Below are positions 6,287 through 13,889 of a stretch of 16,037 bases of DNA, piece after piece. The notes under the pieces are model-generated. The model did not search any database and was not told the DNA's origin. It was given only the letters and a program-made list of their open reading frames with translations. Location: positions 1 to 16,037 of the forward strand of contig CAJUFI010000084.1 of the NCBI GenBank assembly GCA_910585665.1, in the 5' to 3' direction. The position numbers and the translations under genes were made by a program. The number at the start of each line of letters is the position of its first letter. Positions within the stretch are counted from its first letter, which is position 1. The DNA is from an uncultured Acetatifactor sp. GTDB lineage: Bacteria; Bacillota; Clostridia; Lachnospirales; Lachnospiraceae.

Positions 6287-7780
6287 GCGGTTCCATCGCC
6301 TCTCCATAAAATGGACCGCACCAAACGCCAGAAACAGCAGCAAGACCGCTCCGGCTACGGTGATCCAGGGATTTCGCGTAAACCCAGCTACCAGATACCC
6401 GGCGAAGCATACCACCGCCACCAGGGTCGCATAAGGCAGCTGGGTTTCCACATGTTTCAGATGCTCGCACTGGGCCCCGGTGGATGCCAGGATGGTGGTG
6501 TCGGAAATGGGAGAACAATGGTCCCCGTACACGGAACCGGCCAACGTGGCCCCCAGAGACGGAATCAGCACAGCCGCGCCCTCTGTCCCCACACAGATCA
6601 TGGATACAATGGGCAGCAGAATGCCGAAAGTCCCCCATGCCGTCCCCATGGAAAAGGACAGGAATGCCGCCACGGCGAACACCACAGCCGGAAGAAAGCT
6701 CAGCGATAGGTTGGCCGTGGTGACAAAATTGCTGACGAACAGCCCTGTCCCAATCATCTCCCGGCACACGCCGCCCAGGGCCCATGCCAGAATCAGGATC
6801 ATCAGCGCCGGAATCATGGTCTTGATGCCGTCGATCACCCCCGTCATGAACTCCCTCAGGCTCATCAGCCTGCGCGGTATGTACATGGCCATAGCCACCA
6901 ACAGGGCCGCAAAAGTGCCAAGGGTAAGCCCCGCTGTAGGGTTCTCCCCGATGGCTTCCGCGAAAGGGCGCCCGCTGAAATATCCGCCCACATAAGCCAT
7001 CCCCAGAATGGAACAGATAATCAGCGTCAGAATCGGCACCACCAGATCCGGCACCGAGCCCTTTTTCACCCCGTCTTCCTCTTTCTGTACCTCTGCGCTA
7101 TCCGAACTTTTGTTCTCCTCTGCCTTTTTCATAGGACCGAAATCAAAATCCGTAATGCTCAGATAAAACACCATCACAATCGTCAGAATCGCGTACAGGT
7201 TATAGGGAATCGTCCGGACGAACGCGTTCAGGCCCCCCGCTTCCTCCACCTCCGACGCCACCGCCACCGCCCAGCTGGAAATAGGGGCGATGATGCAGAT
7301 CGGCGCGGCTGTGGCGTCCAGCAGATAAGCCAGCTTTTCCCTGGAAATCCTGCATTTATCCGTAATCGGGCGCATGACAGTCCCCACCGTGAGACAGTTG
7401 AACCCGTCGTCCACGAAAATCAGGAGCCCCAGCAAAGCCGTAGCCAGCTTGGCGCTGACCTTGTTCTTGATCCGTTTCCCCGCCCATTGCCCGTAGGCGT
7501 TGGAACCGCCGGACCTGGTCACCACTACCACCAGCGACCCCAGAAGGACCAGGAAGATAATCATATATCCGTTTTCCCCAATCTTCGCCGCAATCATGTC
7601 AAAAGCATAAGTCACCGCCTGAAGGACATTCCCTCCCGTGAGGAAGCAGTAGACGCCCATTCCCGTGAGAACCCCCAGGAACAGGGAGGAATATACCTCT
7701 TTGCTGATCAAGGCCAACGTAATCGCGATCAACGGGGGCAGAAGGGACAGCCATCCCGCTTCTATCATTTCCAGATTCAT
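6245..7780 (-). CDS. Na+/H+ antiporter, NhaC family
   Basis: This is a 511-residue polytopic inner-membrane transporter with about 12 hydrophobic segments and a charged cytoplasmic loop at 216-242. Family signatures are FVDDGFNCLTVGTVMRPITD (122-141), SFSMGTAWGTFGILLPI (375-391) and GDHCSPISDTTILAS (419-433). NhaC-type proteins exchange Na+ for H+; relatives such as B. subtilis MleN exchange organic acids, and the malic enzyme 5 kb away makes that possible but unproven. The ATG at 7780 is chosen because AGGAG ends 9 nt upstream; the ATG at 7789 directly abuts that site. It lies 72 bp after the carboxypeptidase gene with no terminator, so it is probably last in the operon. Its 3' end overlaps the convergent reductase gene by 42 bp. 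Confidence 0.93.
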   Translation of the reverse strand: MNLEMIEAGWLSLLPPLIAITLALISKEVYSSLFLGVLTGMGVYCFLTGGNVLQAVTYAFDMIAAKIGENGYMIIFLVLLGSLVVVVTRSGGSNAYGQWAGKRIKNKVSAKLATALLGLLIFVDDGFNCLTVGTVMRPITDKCRISREKLAYLLDATAAPICIIAPISSWAVAVASEVEEAGGLNAFVRTIPYNLYAILTIVMVFYLSITDFDFGPMKKAEENKSSDSAEVQKEEDGVKKGSVPDLVVPILTLIICSILGMAYVGGYFSGRPFAEAIGENPTAGLTLGTFAALLVAMAMYIPRRLMSLREFMTGVIDGIKTMIPALMILILAWALGGVCREMIGTGLFVSNFVTTANLSLSFLPAVVFAVAAFLSFSMGTAWGTFGILLPIVSMICVGTEGAAVLIPSLGATLAGSVYGDHCSPISDTTILASTGAQCEHLKHVETQLPYATLVAVVCFAGYLVAGFTRNPWITVAGAVLLLFLAFGAVHFMERRWNRLHSNQGSEVRHHL

Positions 7781-7852
7781 GCGCACCATCTCCTAATAAT
7801 TTATACTGCCTATCCCTAAAAGATATGAAAGGAACCTACTCCCGAGCATAAA

Positions 7853-9325
7853 CTACTCCACTGTCTCGTCGGCCGCCCACCGCTTCCTGGCAGTCCGGAG
7901 AATCCAGTCCACTGCCGCCTCCCCATGTACGGGCAGATTCCCGGGAACCTGGACAGCCTCTTCCCCCGGCTCCCCCGCGCCTGCGTAAAAGGCCTGCAAG
8001 GCATACCTGGCCAGCAGTCCCGACACCCGCCCCCGCTCCACGGAATCCTCGCTGCCGAAGACGATGACCACCAGATCATGTTCCGTCGTCCCGTCGTCCG
8101 CGGTCAGGGACGTGACCAGACAGGCCCCGGCCTTGTTGGTGGTCCCGGTCTTCAGGCCGGTGACCCCCGGGAGATTGCTCAGCATGGGATTGGTGTTGCG
8201 CACCTCCCGGCCCAGGGACGTCAGGACAGCGCTTTTCAGGGAAGTGATGTCCGTGACCTGGGGGTAGACTTTCAGAAGGTAGGATACCAGCCGGAACATA
8301 TCCTCCGCGCTCATGCGGTTCTGCCGCTTTGCCGGAATGGCATCTTCCGTATAGCAGGGCAGACCGTTGCAGTTGAAAAAGGCCGCCTGGGAAAGCCCCA
8401 GCTCCAGCGCCCTCTGGTTCATCCTCTGGACGAAAGCTTCCTCCGAACCGGCAATCCTCTCCGCCAGGCACAGGGCGCACTCATTGCTGGAGGGAAGAAG
8501 AGTTCCCAACAGGAGATCCTGCACCGTGATCTGTCCCCCTGCCTCCATGGGTATCACCCCGTCGCTGGACTCCGACAGCAGCTGCGCCGCGGGAGAGACC
8601 GTGACCCACTCCTCCAGGGAAATCTGCCCGGCCGAGAGGGCCTCCATGGTCAGCAGACAGGTCATCAGCTTGGAAGTGCTGGCTATGGCCCAGGGTGCGT
8701 CCGCCTGATACCGATAATAGACTTCCCCTGTGGCGGCATCCCCCACCAGCACACCGTTGACACCATAAAAATAGCCTGCTTCCTCCAGGGCCTCTGGAGA
8801 GACGTCGAAGGATTTCTGCGTATCGATCTGCAGTGAACCGGCCATAGGAAAACCAATGCCCACGTCCAGAATCATGGCCAGATCCGCAGCCATCATGAAG
8901 CAGTCGTAATACCCGGAGGGCAGCCTTACAATCAGGGTATAGTACGATACCGTCTCTCCGTTTATCTTGCATTCGTTCCGCCGCAGTGAGGTGTCCGGCC
9001 CTTCTCCCGTCTCCCAGGGGACATTTTCCCCTCCTACAGGCGTGTAGGCATTCCCGGGATTCAGAGCGATGGCATTCTTCGTGACCTCCAGCGAGAAGGA
9101 TTTGTCCGTATCCTTCAGGGCCATGGCTATATCCCGCAGGGAGTAATAGGTATTGCGCTCATAGTCATGGTCCAGGGTCTTTACCACCCATGCTGTGCCC
9201 GCATCCGTCTGCACCTGGCTAACGCCGGGAATCTCAAAGCCTGCCTGCGCGTCGTAAGGCAGTGCGGCGCATACCAGAAGGACGGCCAGCATCAGGGAAC
9301 ATATTTTCTGCAGGAATGTTTTCAT
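7853..9325 (-). CDS. D-alanyl-D-alanine carboxypeptidase (DacA/PBP5-like, peptidase S11)
   Basis: A 490-residue exported penicillin-binding protein that trims the terminal D-Ala of peptidoglycan stem peptides. Residues 1-28 form a signal peptide with probable cleavage after AQA. Residues about 40-170 (YYSLRDIAMALK, INGETVSYYTLIV, MMAADLAMILDVGIGF) resemble a copper-amine-oxidase N-like stalk domain, an uncommon N-terminal addition. The catalytic domain has S216-T-S-K219, S279-S-N281 and K392-T-G394, all intact. The chain ends about 95 residues after KTG, with no room for a full PBP5 C-terminal domain; the last helix (WILRTARKRW) could act as a weak membrane anchor. The ATG at 9325 is chosen because GGGAG lies 6 nt upstream and it starts a clean signal peptide; an in-frame start at 9385 would add 20 unlikely residues. 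It is second in a probable three-gene operon. Confidence 0.93.
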   Translation of the reverse strand: MKTFLQKICSLMLAVLLVCAALPYDAQAGFEIPGVSQVQTDAGTAWVVKTLDHDYERNTYYSLRDIAMALKDTDKSFSLEVTKNAIALNPGNAYTPVGGENVPWETGEGPDTSLRRNECKINGETVSYYTLIVRLPSGYYDCFMMAADLAMILDVGIGFPMAGSLQIDTQKSFDVSPEALEEAGYFYGVNGVLVGDAATGEVYYRYQADAPWAIASTSKLMTCLLTMEALSAGQISLEEWVTVSPAAQLLSESSDGVIPMEAGGQITVQDLLLGTLLPSSNECALCLAERIAGSEEAFVQRMNQRALELGLSQAAFFNCNGLPCYTEDAIPAKRQNRMSAEDMFRLVSYLLKVYPQVTDITSLKSAVLTSLGREVRNTNPMLSNLPGVTGLKTGTTNKAGACLVTSLTADDGTTEHDLVVIVFGSEDSVERGRVSGLLARYALQAFYAGAGEPGEEAVQVPGNLPVHGEAAVDWILRTARKRWAADETVE

Positions 9326-9388
9326 GGCATCTCCCTTCCCGCTCATTTTCACAAGAAATGAGGGACATCGTATTCTTCGTTCCACAGG

Positions 9389-10135
9389 TCATTGATCCTG
9401 ATTCGTTTCCAGCGTATATTCCATGGGGTAATGTTCCGAATCGGCGGCAAACGGAACAAGGTCTGTCCCCTGAGACAAAATCAGCCGGGAACCCTCCCGG
9501 ATATAGCATTCCATCTTGGAGACAGCCGTCCCGCCGGCATCGAACTGCCTGGTCAATATGCCCTCCCCGGCCTCATAGGTGCCGCTGCCGTCATAGGCAG
9601 CCTGCAGCTCTTCCAGGGATGGCAGCAGGGCCGGGCCACAGGACATCAGATAGGAGACCGTGGACATGCCGAAGGTCTGCTCCACAAGGGCTTCCACGGC
9701 ATCCCTGTCCGTCCCGCCCGCATAGCCCGCCATGCGCAGCCGCTGGGCCACAAGCTCCCGGAACGCCATGGCAAATGCCTCATAGGCCGCCTCCCGGCAG
9801 GCTTCATAGTTTTCCGGCAGAATATGGCAGCTGAAAGTCCCCTGGGTAGTTCCCCGGGAACGGCCGGTCTGTTCGAAAGACAGATTGACCGAAATAGTTA
9901 AACCCTGCATATAGGACTCTGTCTCCTCCAGGGTGATGGAGACGGCTTCTATGTCCTGGAGCCAACCAAGGGCAGTGACAGCGGCCTGTTCCGTCATGTC
10001 CAGCTCCGCAGTCCACTCCCCCGAAAGATTTCCCTCATCTGAGGCGAAAAAATGCAGATATGCCAAAAGCGCGGTGGAAGCGCTTAAGGAAAGGAACAGC
10101 AGCGTCAATACGATTGTTTTCACGGTTTTGCCCAT
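9389..10135 (-). CDS. Membrane-anchored protein of unknown function
   Basis: I do not recognise this 248-residue protein. It has a short basic N-terminus and one hydrophobic segment (about residues 8-30) that would act as an uncleaved anchor or signal peptide. The rest is a soluble, acidic extracytoplasmic domain of about 215 residues, with SGEWTAELDMTEQ just after the membrane and alternating helices and strands. No lipobox Cys follows the hydrophobic segment. The ATG has a GGGGGG ribosome binding site 6 nt upstream, and a strong sigma-A-like promoter lies about 90 bp upstream. It ends 63 bp before the D-Ala-D-Ala carboxypeptidase gene, so a cell-envelope role is inferred from position only. 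Confidence 0.85.
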   Translation of the reverse strand: MGKTVKTIVLTLLFLSLSASTALLAYLHFFASDEGNLSGEWTAELDMTEQAAVTALGWLQDIEAVSITLEETESYMQGLTISVNLSFEQTGRSRGTTQGTFSCHILPENYEACREAAYEAFAMAFRELVAQRLRMAGYAGGTDRDAVEALVEQTFGMSTVSYLMSCGPALLPSLEELQAAYDGSGTYEAGEGILTRQFDAGGTAVSKMECYIREGSRLILSQGTDLVPFAADSEHYPMEYTLETNQDQ

Positions 10136-10222
10136 AGAAATCCCCCCTGACCCGCAGCAGCGTGGGCCGCAGCCTTTTTTGACTTAAATATCGGCCGCGC
10201 CTCTGAAATCCGCTGCAAAACC

Positions 10223-10251
10223 ATCATAACATTTTTCCATATTTCCGTCAA
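10223..10251 (-). promoter_or_regulatory. Sigma-A-like promoter of the three-gene envelope/antiporter operon
   Basis: On the minus strand TTGACG (10251 to 10246) and TATGAT (10228 to 10223) are separated by exactly 17 bp. Each hexamer matches five of six consensus bases. It should start transcription near 10216, about 80 bp before the ATG at 10135, and drive the unknown membrane protein, the carboxypeptidase and the antiporter. Confidence 0.85.
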
Positions 10252-10302
10252 ATCGTTTTGGCAGCGGTTTCCTCTGCATTCGTATTATCCCAGGAAGCCC
10301 TC

Positions 10303-10407
10303 CTAATGATTCACATCCCCGTCAGCCGCGTCCAACGCTACGCCACCCGCACTGTCCACCGGCACCAGCATGCCGTGGAGCACATAGCGCGCTTTGTAAG
10401 GAATTGT
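10303..10407 (-). pseudogene. Possible 3' remnant of an unknown gene, fused to the repeat end
   Basis: From a TAG inside the palindromic repeat (10408-10410), the minus strand is open for 34 codons to a TAG at 10303-10305. Residues 6-34 (ARYVLHGMLVPVDSAGG onward) have GC-rich coding-like codon choice, while the first codons come from the repeat end. There is no ribosome binding site before any start. It may be the tail of a gene cut by the repeat, or chance. I do not recognise a family. Confidence 0.25.
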
Positions 10408-10500
10408 CTACAAATAACCGCTACAAGTTTGCAGCAATTTTTGTTGTATTTCCGGGCTTTTTCCTAAACAAATTGTAGCGGTTATTTTCCGACAATTCCT
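10398..10500 (+). repeat. Full copy of the ~103-bp palindromic element
   Basis: The outer arms are AGGAATTGTC (10399-10408) and GACAATTCCT (10491-10500), perfectly complementary. A 3x3 internal loop TAC/TCC separates them from a perfect 15-bp inner stem (10412-10426 against 10473-10487). The loop contains the conserved TTGTATTTCCGGGCTTT (10444-10460) and TAAAC, which can pair with GTTTG. Compared with 113-215 the inner stem reads AACCGCTACAA instead of AACTGATGCAA, with matching changes on the other arm. It lies between the sigma gene terminator and the possible remnant at 10303. Confidence 0.88.
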
Positions 10501-10505
10501 AAATC

Positions 10506-10556
10506 AAAACCTCCTTCCCAGGCGATTGCCATCTCGATGAATCCCCGGAAAGGAGG
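10506..10556 (-). terminator. Probable terminator of the sigma-factor-like gene
   Basis: On the minus strand, 10 bases past the stop codon, CCTCCTTTCC (10556 to 10547) can pair with GGAAGGAGG (10518 to 10510) with a one-base bulge. TTTT follows (complement of 10506-10509). The 28-nt loop is long for an intrinsic terminator, which lowers certainty. Confidence 0.5.
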
Positions 10557-10565
10557 CCGTCCCTC

Positions 10566-12215
10566 TTATTTCTCTATCAAAAATATCATCGGCCAGGGCG
10601 GCTGCACCCCATTATCGTAACCGTCATCCCGCATCAGCCCCTTTTCCATCGCCATGCGCAGGGCTATCATCAGCATTGCATGGTCGCTGTACAGATATTG
10701 CTTCTGCAGCGGAACGCTTTTGAGATGGGCCGGAATCGGCTTCTTTTTTCCTTTCATGTACTCCTTGAGCGGCGCTCTGAGTACTCCGGCCAGCTCCGCC
10801 TGTGTCGCCGCTAACATGCTGGTGATAATCCCGAAATCCGACTCCGAGAATACAGGTATTCTTAATTTCGGCCTACTGTCTTCGTAATACAGAACATTGC
10901 ACTCCACAAGCCAGGGAATGCTCCTAAGGTAATGTTCCTCAAAGCCGCTCCGGCAGACATCAGCGCCGCTCTCGATAATGTACAGCAGTTTGACGAGCTG
11001 TTCCTCCCGAATGCCGTCCCCGCCCTCCGTGAACACCTTTATCGGGAAGCCTTCCGGATAATAAAGGCTCGCGCAGATGCCCTTCGTGTCCAGATAGCTG
11101 TCCAGACGTATGATGTTCTGACCGCCATAGGCGTATCTGTGCGCTTCTGCCCCAGCCGGAACCTCACCCGTATCCACATGCCCCATCGCAATCCACCTTC
11201 CGCCATTGGGCCTGTCCGGAAAAACCTGCTCCGCCTTTAATGCGTCGGAAAAGGCTTTGTAAGATCCATAATCAAATAGTTTGAAAAAGCAGAACAGCTC
11301 CAGCGCGTCACGCCTGACACCGCTCATCCGCTGATACATTTCCGTCTCCCGCAGTTCCCCGTAAAATCTTTCGAATGGTCTCCAGATTTCCCCGAACCAG
11401 CGGGCAATGAACTCTTTCTGCTCCGGAAGATATCTCTCCATGTCTTCCTTTGTGTAAATTATGAAATCCGTGTAGAATTTATCCCCGATTCCGGCCATCA
11501 GCCCGCCGTCCACCAGGCGCTTTAGAATCGGCTCCACATAAGCCGCCGGGACTCCGACTGCCCTGGCAAGCTCCGTCTCCGTCAGCGGCTTCTCATACGC
11601 GAGATATAGCAGGTTCTGCGCTATCAAATCATTCTCCACCAGCGAAGCCGGCTCTCCCGCCATCCCTTCGCATCCGCTGTTGCTGATCGAAAGCCTGACA
11701 GGCCTGTAGCTCCTCACATCGTAATGTTCCATATCATCCATCCCTTTCCTCATGCGGTTCCTTCCGAAAGACAGCCTGCTCTTCACGGTTCCCTGGGGGA
11801 TATCCAGCGCTTCGGCAATCTCCGCGATGCTTTGGCCGTCCATGTAGCGGCGGACGATGACTTCGCGGTACATCTGCGCCAGGAACGCCACTTCCCTCCG
11901 CACGCGCACAGCCTCCTCCGCCGCAGTCTCCCTTGCCAGCCAATCCTCGGGACAGGAAGCCGCGCCGCTTGTCTCAAACATCTCGTCAATGCTGACCGCC
12001 GGCTGTCTGTAACGCTTCCGCAGCATATCATAGTATTTGCGTTCCATGACAGTGACCATCCATCCTCGCAGATTGTCTATCTGGCCGCCCCTTTCCTGTA
12101 AGAGCAGGGCCGCCAGAAGCGTTTCCTGCGTCAAGTCCTCCGCGTCCGCGATATTTCCGCATCTGTACAGCGCTGCCGACAGAAGGAACTCCATCTGATC
12201 TTCTATTCTCTCCAT
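10566..12215 (-). CDS. ECF-like sigma-70 family factor with ~390-residue C-terminal extension
   Basis: A 549-residue protein. Residues 1-70 match sigma region 2 (ADAEDLTQETLLAALL at 24-39, NLRGWMVTVMERKYYDMLRK at 48-67). Residues 110-157 match region 4 with its helix-turn-helix (MDGQSIAEIAEALDIPQGTV, 125-144, then KSRL). Ordinary ECF factors end here. This one continues with a second winged-helix-like segment (about 195-250: LTETELARAVGVPAAYVEPI) and a further 300 residues that I cannot assign, without membrane segments. The extension may sense a signal or restrain the sigma domain; no separate anti-sigma gene is visible. The ATG at 12215 is chosen because AGAGG lies 6 nt upstream. An in-frame ATG at 12335 has no ribosome binding site. 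It is divergent from the malic enzyme gene. Confidence 0.85.
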   Translation of the reverse strand: MERIEDQMEFLLSAALYRCGNIADAEDLTQETLLAALLLQERGGQIDNLRGWMVTVMERKYYDMLRKRYRQPAVSIDEMFETSGAASCPEDWLARETAAEEAVRVRREVAFLAQMYREVIVRRYMDGQSIAEIAEALDIPQGTVKSRLSFGRNRMRKGMDDMEHYDVRSYRPVRLSISNSGCEGMAGEPASLVENDLIAQNLLYLAYEKPLTETELARAVGVPAAYVEPILKRLVDGGLMAGIGDKFYTDFIIYTKEDMERYLPEQKEFIARWFGEIWRPFERFYGELRETEMYQRMSGVRRDALELFCFFKLFDYGSYKAFSDALKAEQVFPDRPNGGRWIAMGHVDTGEVPAGAEAHRYAYGGQNIIRLDSYLDTKGICASLYYPEGFPIKVFTEGGDGIREEQLVKLLYIIESGADVCRSGFEEHYLRSIPWLVECNVLYYEDSRPKLRIPVFSESDFGIITSMLAATQAELAGVLRAPLKEYMKGKKKPIPAHLKSVPLQKQYLYSDHAMLMIALRMAMEKGLMRDDGYDNGVQPPWPMIFLIEK

Positions 12216-12356
12216 ATGGCACCTCTTTTGAAAGCTTTCACCTAATATGTCGCCGGAATGGCGGTTCGGTTCGATGGGTTTGTCAAATAATTTAATTTGT
12301 CTGTCCCCCCAATGGCGCCAGTCCTGAATGTCCATGCAAAAATAATACAGAAAGCC

Positions 12357-12385
12357 TTGCGAAAGGCCGAAAACTATTATATGAT
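12357..12385 (+). promoter_or_regulatory. Probable sigma-A-like promoter of the malic enzyme gene
   Basis: TTGCGA (12357-12362) and TATGAT (12380-12385) lie 17 bp apart, about 70 bp before the ATG at 12457. The -10 matches five of six consensus bases and the -35 four of six. The -35 sits in a small dyad (GCCTT-GCGA-AAGGC). Confidence 0.65.
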
Positions 12386-12456
12386 ACTGGTAACCATAAT
12401 TTACAGAAATCTACGGAACAATCCCTTTTGGAAAAATACAGGAAAGAGGTAGAACA

Positions 12457-13605
12457 ATGACAACCAACGAAAAAGCCCTTTTAAAGCATGAAGAATGGAA
12501 CGGCAAGCTGGAGACCGTCTCCAAGACTCCCGTGAAATCCCGGGAAGACCTGTCCATCGCCTATACGCCGGGGGTGGCGGAGCCCTGCAAGGTCATCGCC
12601 CAGGACAAAGAAGCCGCTTACAAATACACCATGAAAGCCAACACTGTAGCCGTAGTCTCCGATGGCAGCGCCGTCCTGGGTCTGGGCAACATCGGCCCCC
12701 ACGCCGCCATGCCGGTGATGGAGGGCAAGGCCGTCCTGTTCAAGGAATTCGGCGGGGTCAACGCAGTGCCCATCTGCCTGGACACCCAGGACACCGAGGA
12801 GATCATCAAGGCGGTCACCTGGCTGGCCCCCGGCTTCGGCGGCATCAATCTGGAGGACATCAGCGCCCCCAGATGCTTTGAGATAGAAGAAAGGCTGAAA
12901 GCCGCTCTGGACATCCCCGTCTTCCATGACGACCAGCACGGCACCGCCATCGTGGTGCTGGCGGGCATCATCAACGCCCTGAAGGTGGTGGGCAAGAAGA
13001 AGGAAGACTGCCGTGTAGTGGTAAACGGAGCGGGCAGCGCCGGCGTGGCCATCACAAAGCTTCTGCTGACCTACGGCTTCCCGAACATCCTCATGTGCGA
13101 CAAAGCGGGCATCCTTTCCAAGACTGCGGAAGGCCTGAACTGGATGCAGCAGAAAATGACCGAGGTCACCAACCTGGCCGGCGAGACCGGCACTCTGGCC
13201 GATGCCCTGAAGGGAGCCGATATCTTCGTAGGCGTGTCCGCCCCCAATATCGTCACCGCCGAGATGGTGTCCGCCATGAACCATGACTCCATTCTGTTCG
13301 CCATGGCTAACCCCGTCCCGGAAATCATGCCGGACATCGCCAAAGCCGCCGGGGCAAGGGTCGTAGGCACGGGCCGCAGCGACTTCCCCAACCAGGTGAA
13401 CAATGTGGTGGCTTTCCCGGGCATCTTCAAGGGCGCGCTGGAAGGCCGGGCCGCCCAGATCACCGAGGAAATGAAGCTGGCCGCCGCCGAAGCCATCGCC
13501 AGCCTGGTTCCCGAAGAAGAGCTGAGCGAGGACAATATCATGCCGGAAGCCTTCAATCCCAAGGTGGCGGAACTGGTTGCGGAAGCCGTAAAGTCCCATA
13601 TATAG
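12457..13605 (+). CDS. Malic enzyme (malate dehydrogenase, oxaloacetate-decarboxylating)
   Basis: A 382-residue cytoplasmic enzyme, the short bacterial form, that oxidatively decarboxylates malate to pyruvate and CO2 with NAD(P). Visible motifs are AYTPGVAEPCK with the catalytic-type Y36; GLGNIGPHAAMPVMEGKAVL with K91; INLEDISAPRCFEIE, whose E133 and D134 are metal ligands; FHDDQHGTAIV (156-166); the Rossmann glycine motif GAGSAG (191-196); and FAMANPVPEI followed by GTGRSDFPNQVNN. Length and all core motifs are intact. AGAGGT precedes the ATG by 7 nt. It is monocistronic as far as visible and divergent from the sigma-like gene. Cofactor preference cannot be fixed by eye; NAD is usual for anaerobic Firmicutes. 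Confidence 0.95.
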   Translation: MTTNEKALLKHEEWNGKLETVSKTPVKSREDLSIAYTPGVAEPCKVIAQDKEAAYKYTMKANTVAVVSDGSAVLGLGNIGPHAAMPVMEGKAVLFKEFGGVNAVPICLDTQDTEEIIKAVTWLAPGFGGINLEDISAPRCFEIEERLKAALDIPVFHDDQHGTAIVVLAGIINALKVVGKKKEDCRVVVNGAGSAGVAITKLLLTYGFPNILMCDKAGILSKTAEGLNWMQQKMTEVTNLAGETGTLADALKGADIFVGVSAPNIVTAEMVSAMNHDSILFAMANPVPEIMPDIAKAAGARVVGTGRSDFPNQVNNVVAFPGIFKGALEGRAAQITEEMKLAAAEAIASLVPEEELSEDNIMPEAFNPKVAELVAEAVKSHI

Positions 13606-13616
13606 GCCACTTCTGT

Positions 13617-13668
13617 CATGGGAACCACCCCTGATTCCCATGGGAAACACCCCTGATTCCCATGGGAA
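13617..13668. repeat. 22-bp tandem repeat with TTCCCATGGGAA palindromes
   Basis: CATGGGAACCACCCCTGATTCC (13617-13638) repeats at 13639-13660 with one substitution, and a third partial unit starts at 13661. Each junction forms the perfect 12-bp palindrome TTCCCATGGGAA (13635-13646 and 13657-13668). It starts 11 bp after the malic enzyme stop codon. There is no U-tract, so it is not a standard terminator. Confidence 0.85.
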
Positions 13669-13889
13669 GAAACGCCAAAGCTCCCCAATGTACCGACACA
13701 TATCTCTTTATCCAAACTTAATAGCTCCAATGCTAAATTGAATGGACTAGCCTGACCTATTGTATGCCGAAAGGAACCAGACAGAAATCAATGATTTGAC
13801 CATAAGCAAAGGCATATCCAGTGGGCTCATTGCCTGTGGGAACAGACGAAGCCAGTACAGAGCTGCCTTTTCAGAAAGGAAATAGTGAC

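Noticed and set aside
7781..7789. ATG at 7789 as start of the antiporter gene
   Set aside because: AGGAG directly touches this codon, leaving no spacer, while the ATG at 7780 has a 9-nt spacer.
12216..12335. Upstream ATG at 12335 as start of the sigma-factor-like gene
   Set aside because: There is no ribosome binding site before it. The ATG at 12215 has AGAGG at ideal spacing and begins exactly at sigma region 2.
12481..13701. Minus-strand frame of 406 codons opposite the malic enzyme gene
   Set aside because: It is a composition-driven shadow (Gly, His and Asp rich) of a gene with complete malic enzyme motifs, and it runs through the 22-bp repeat.
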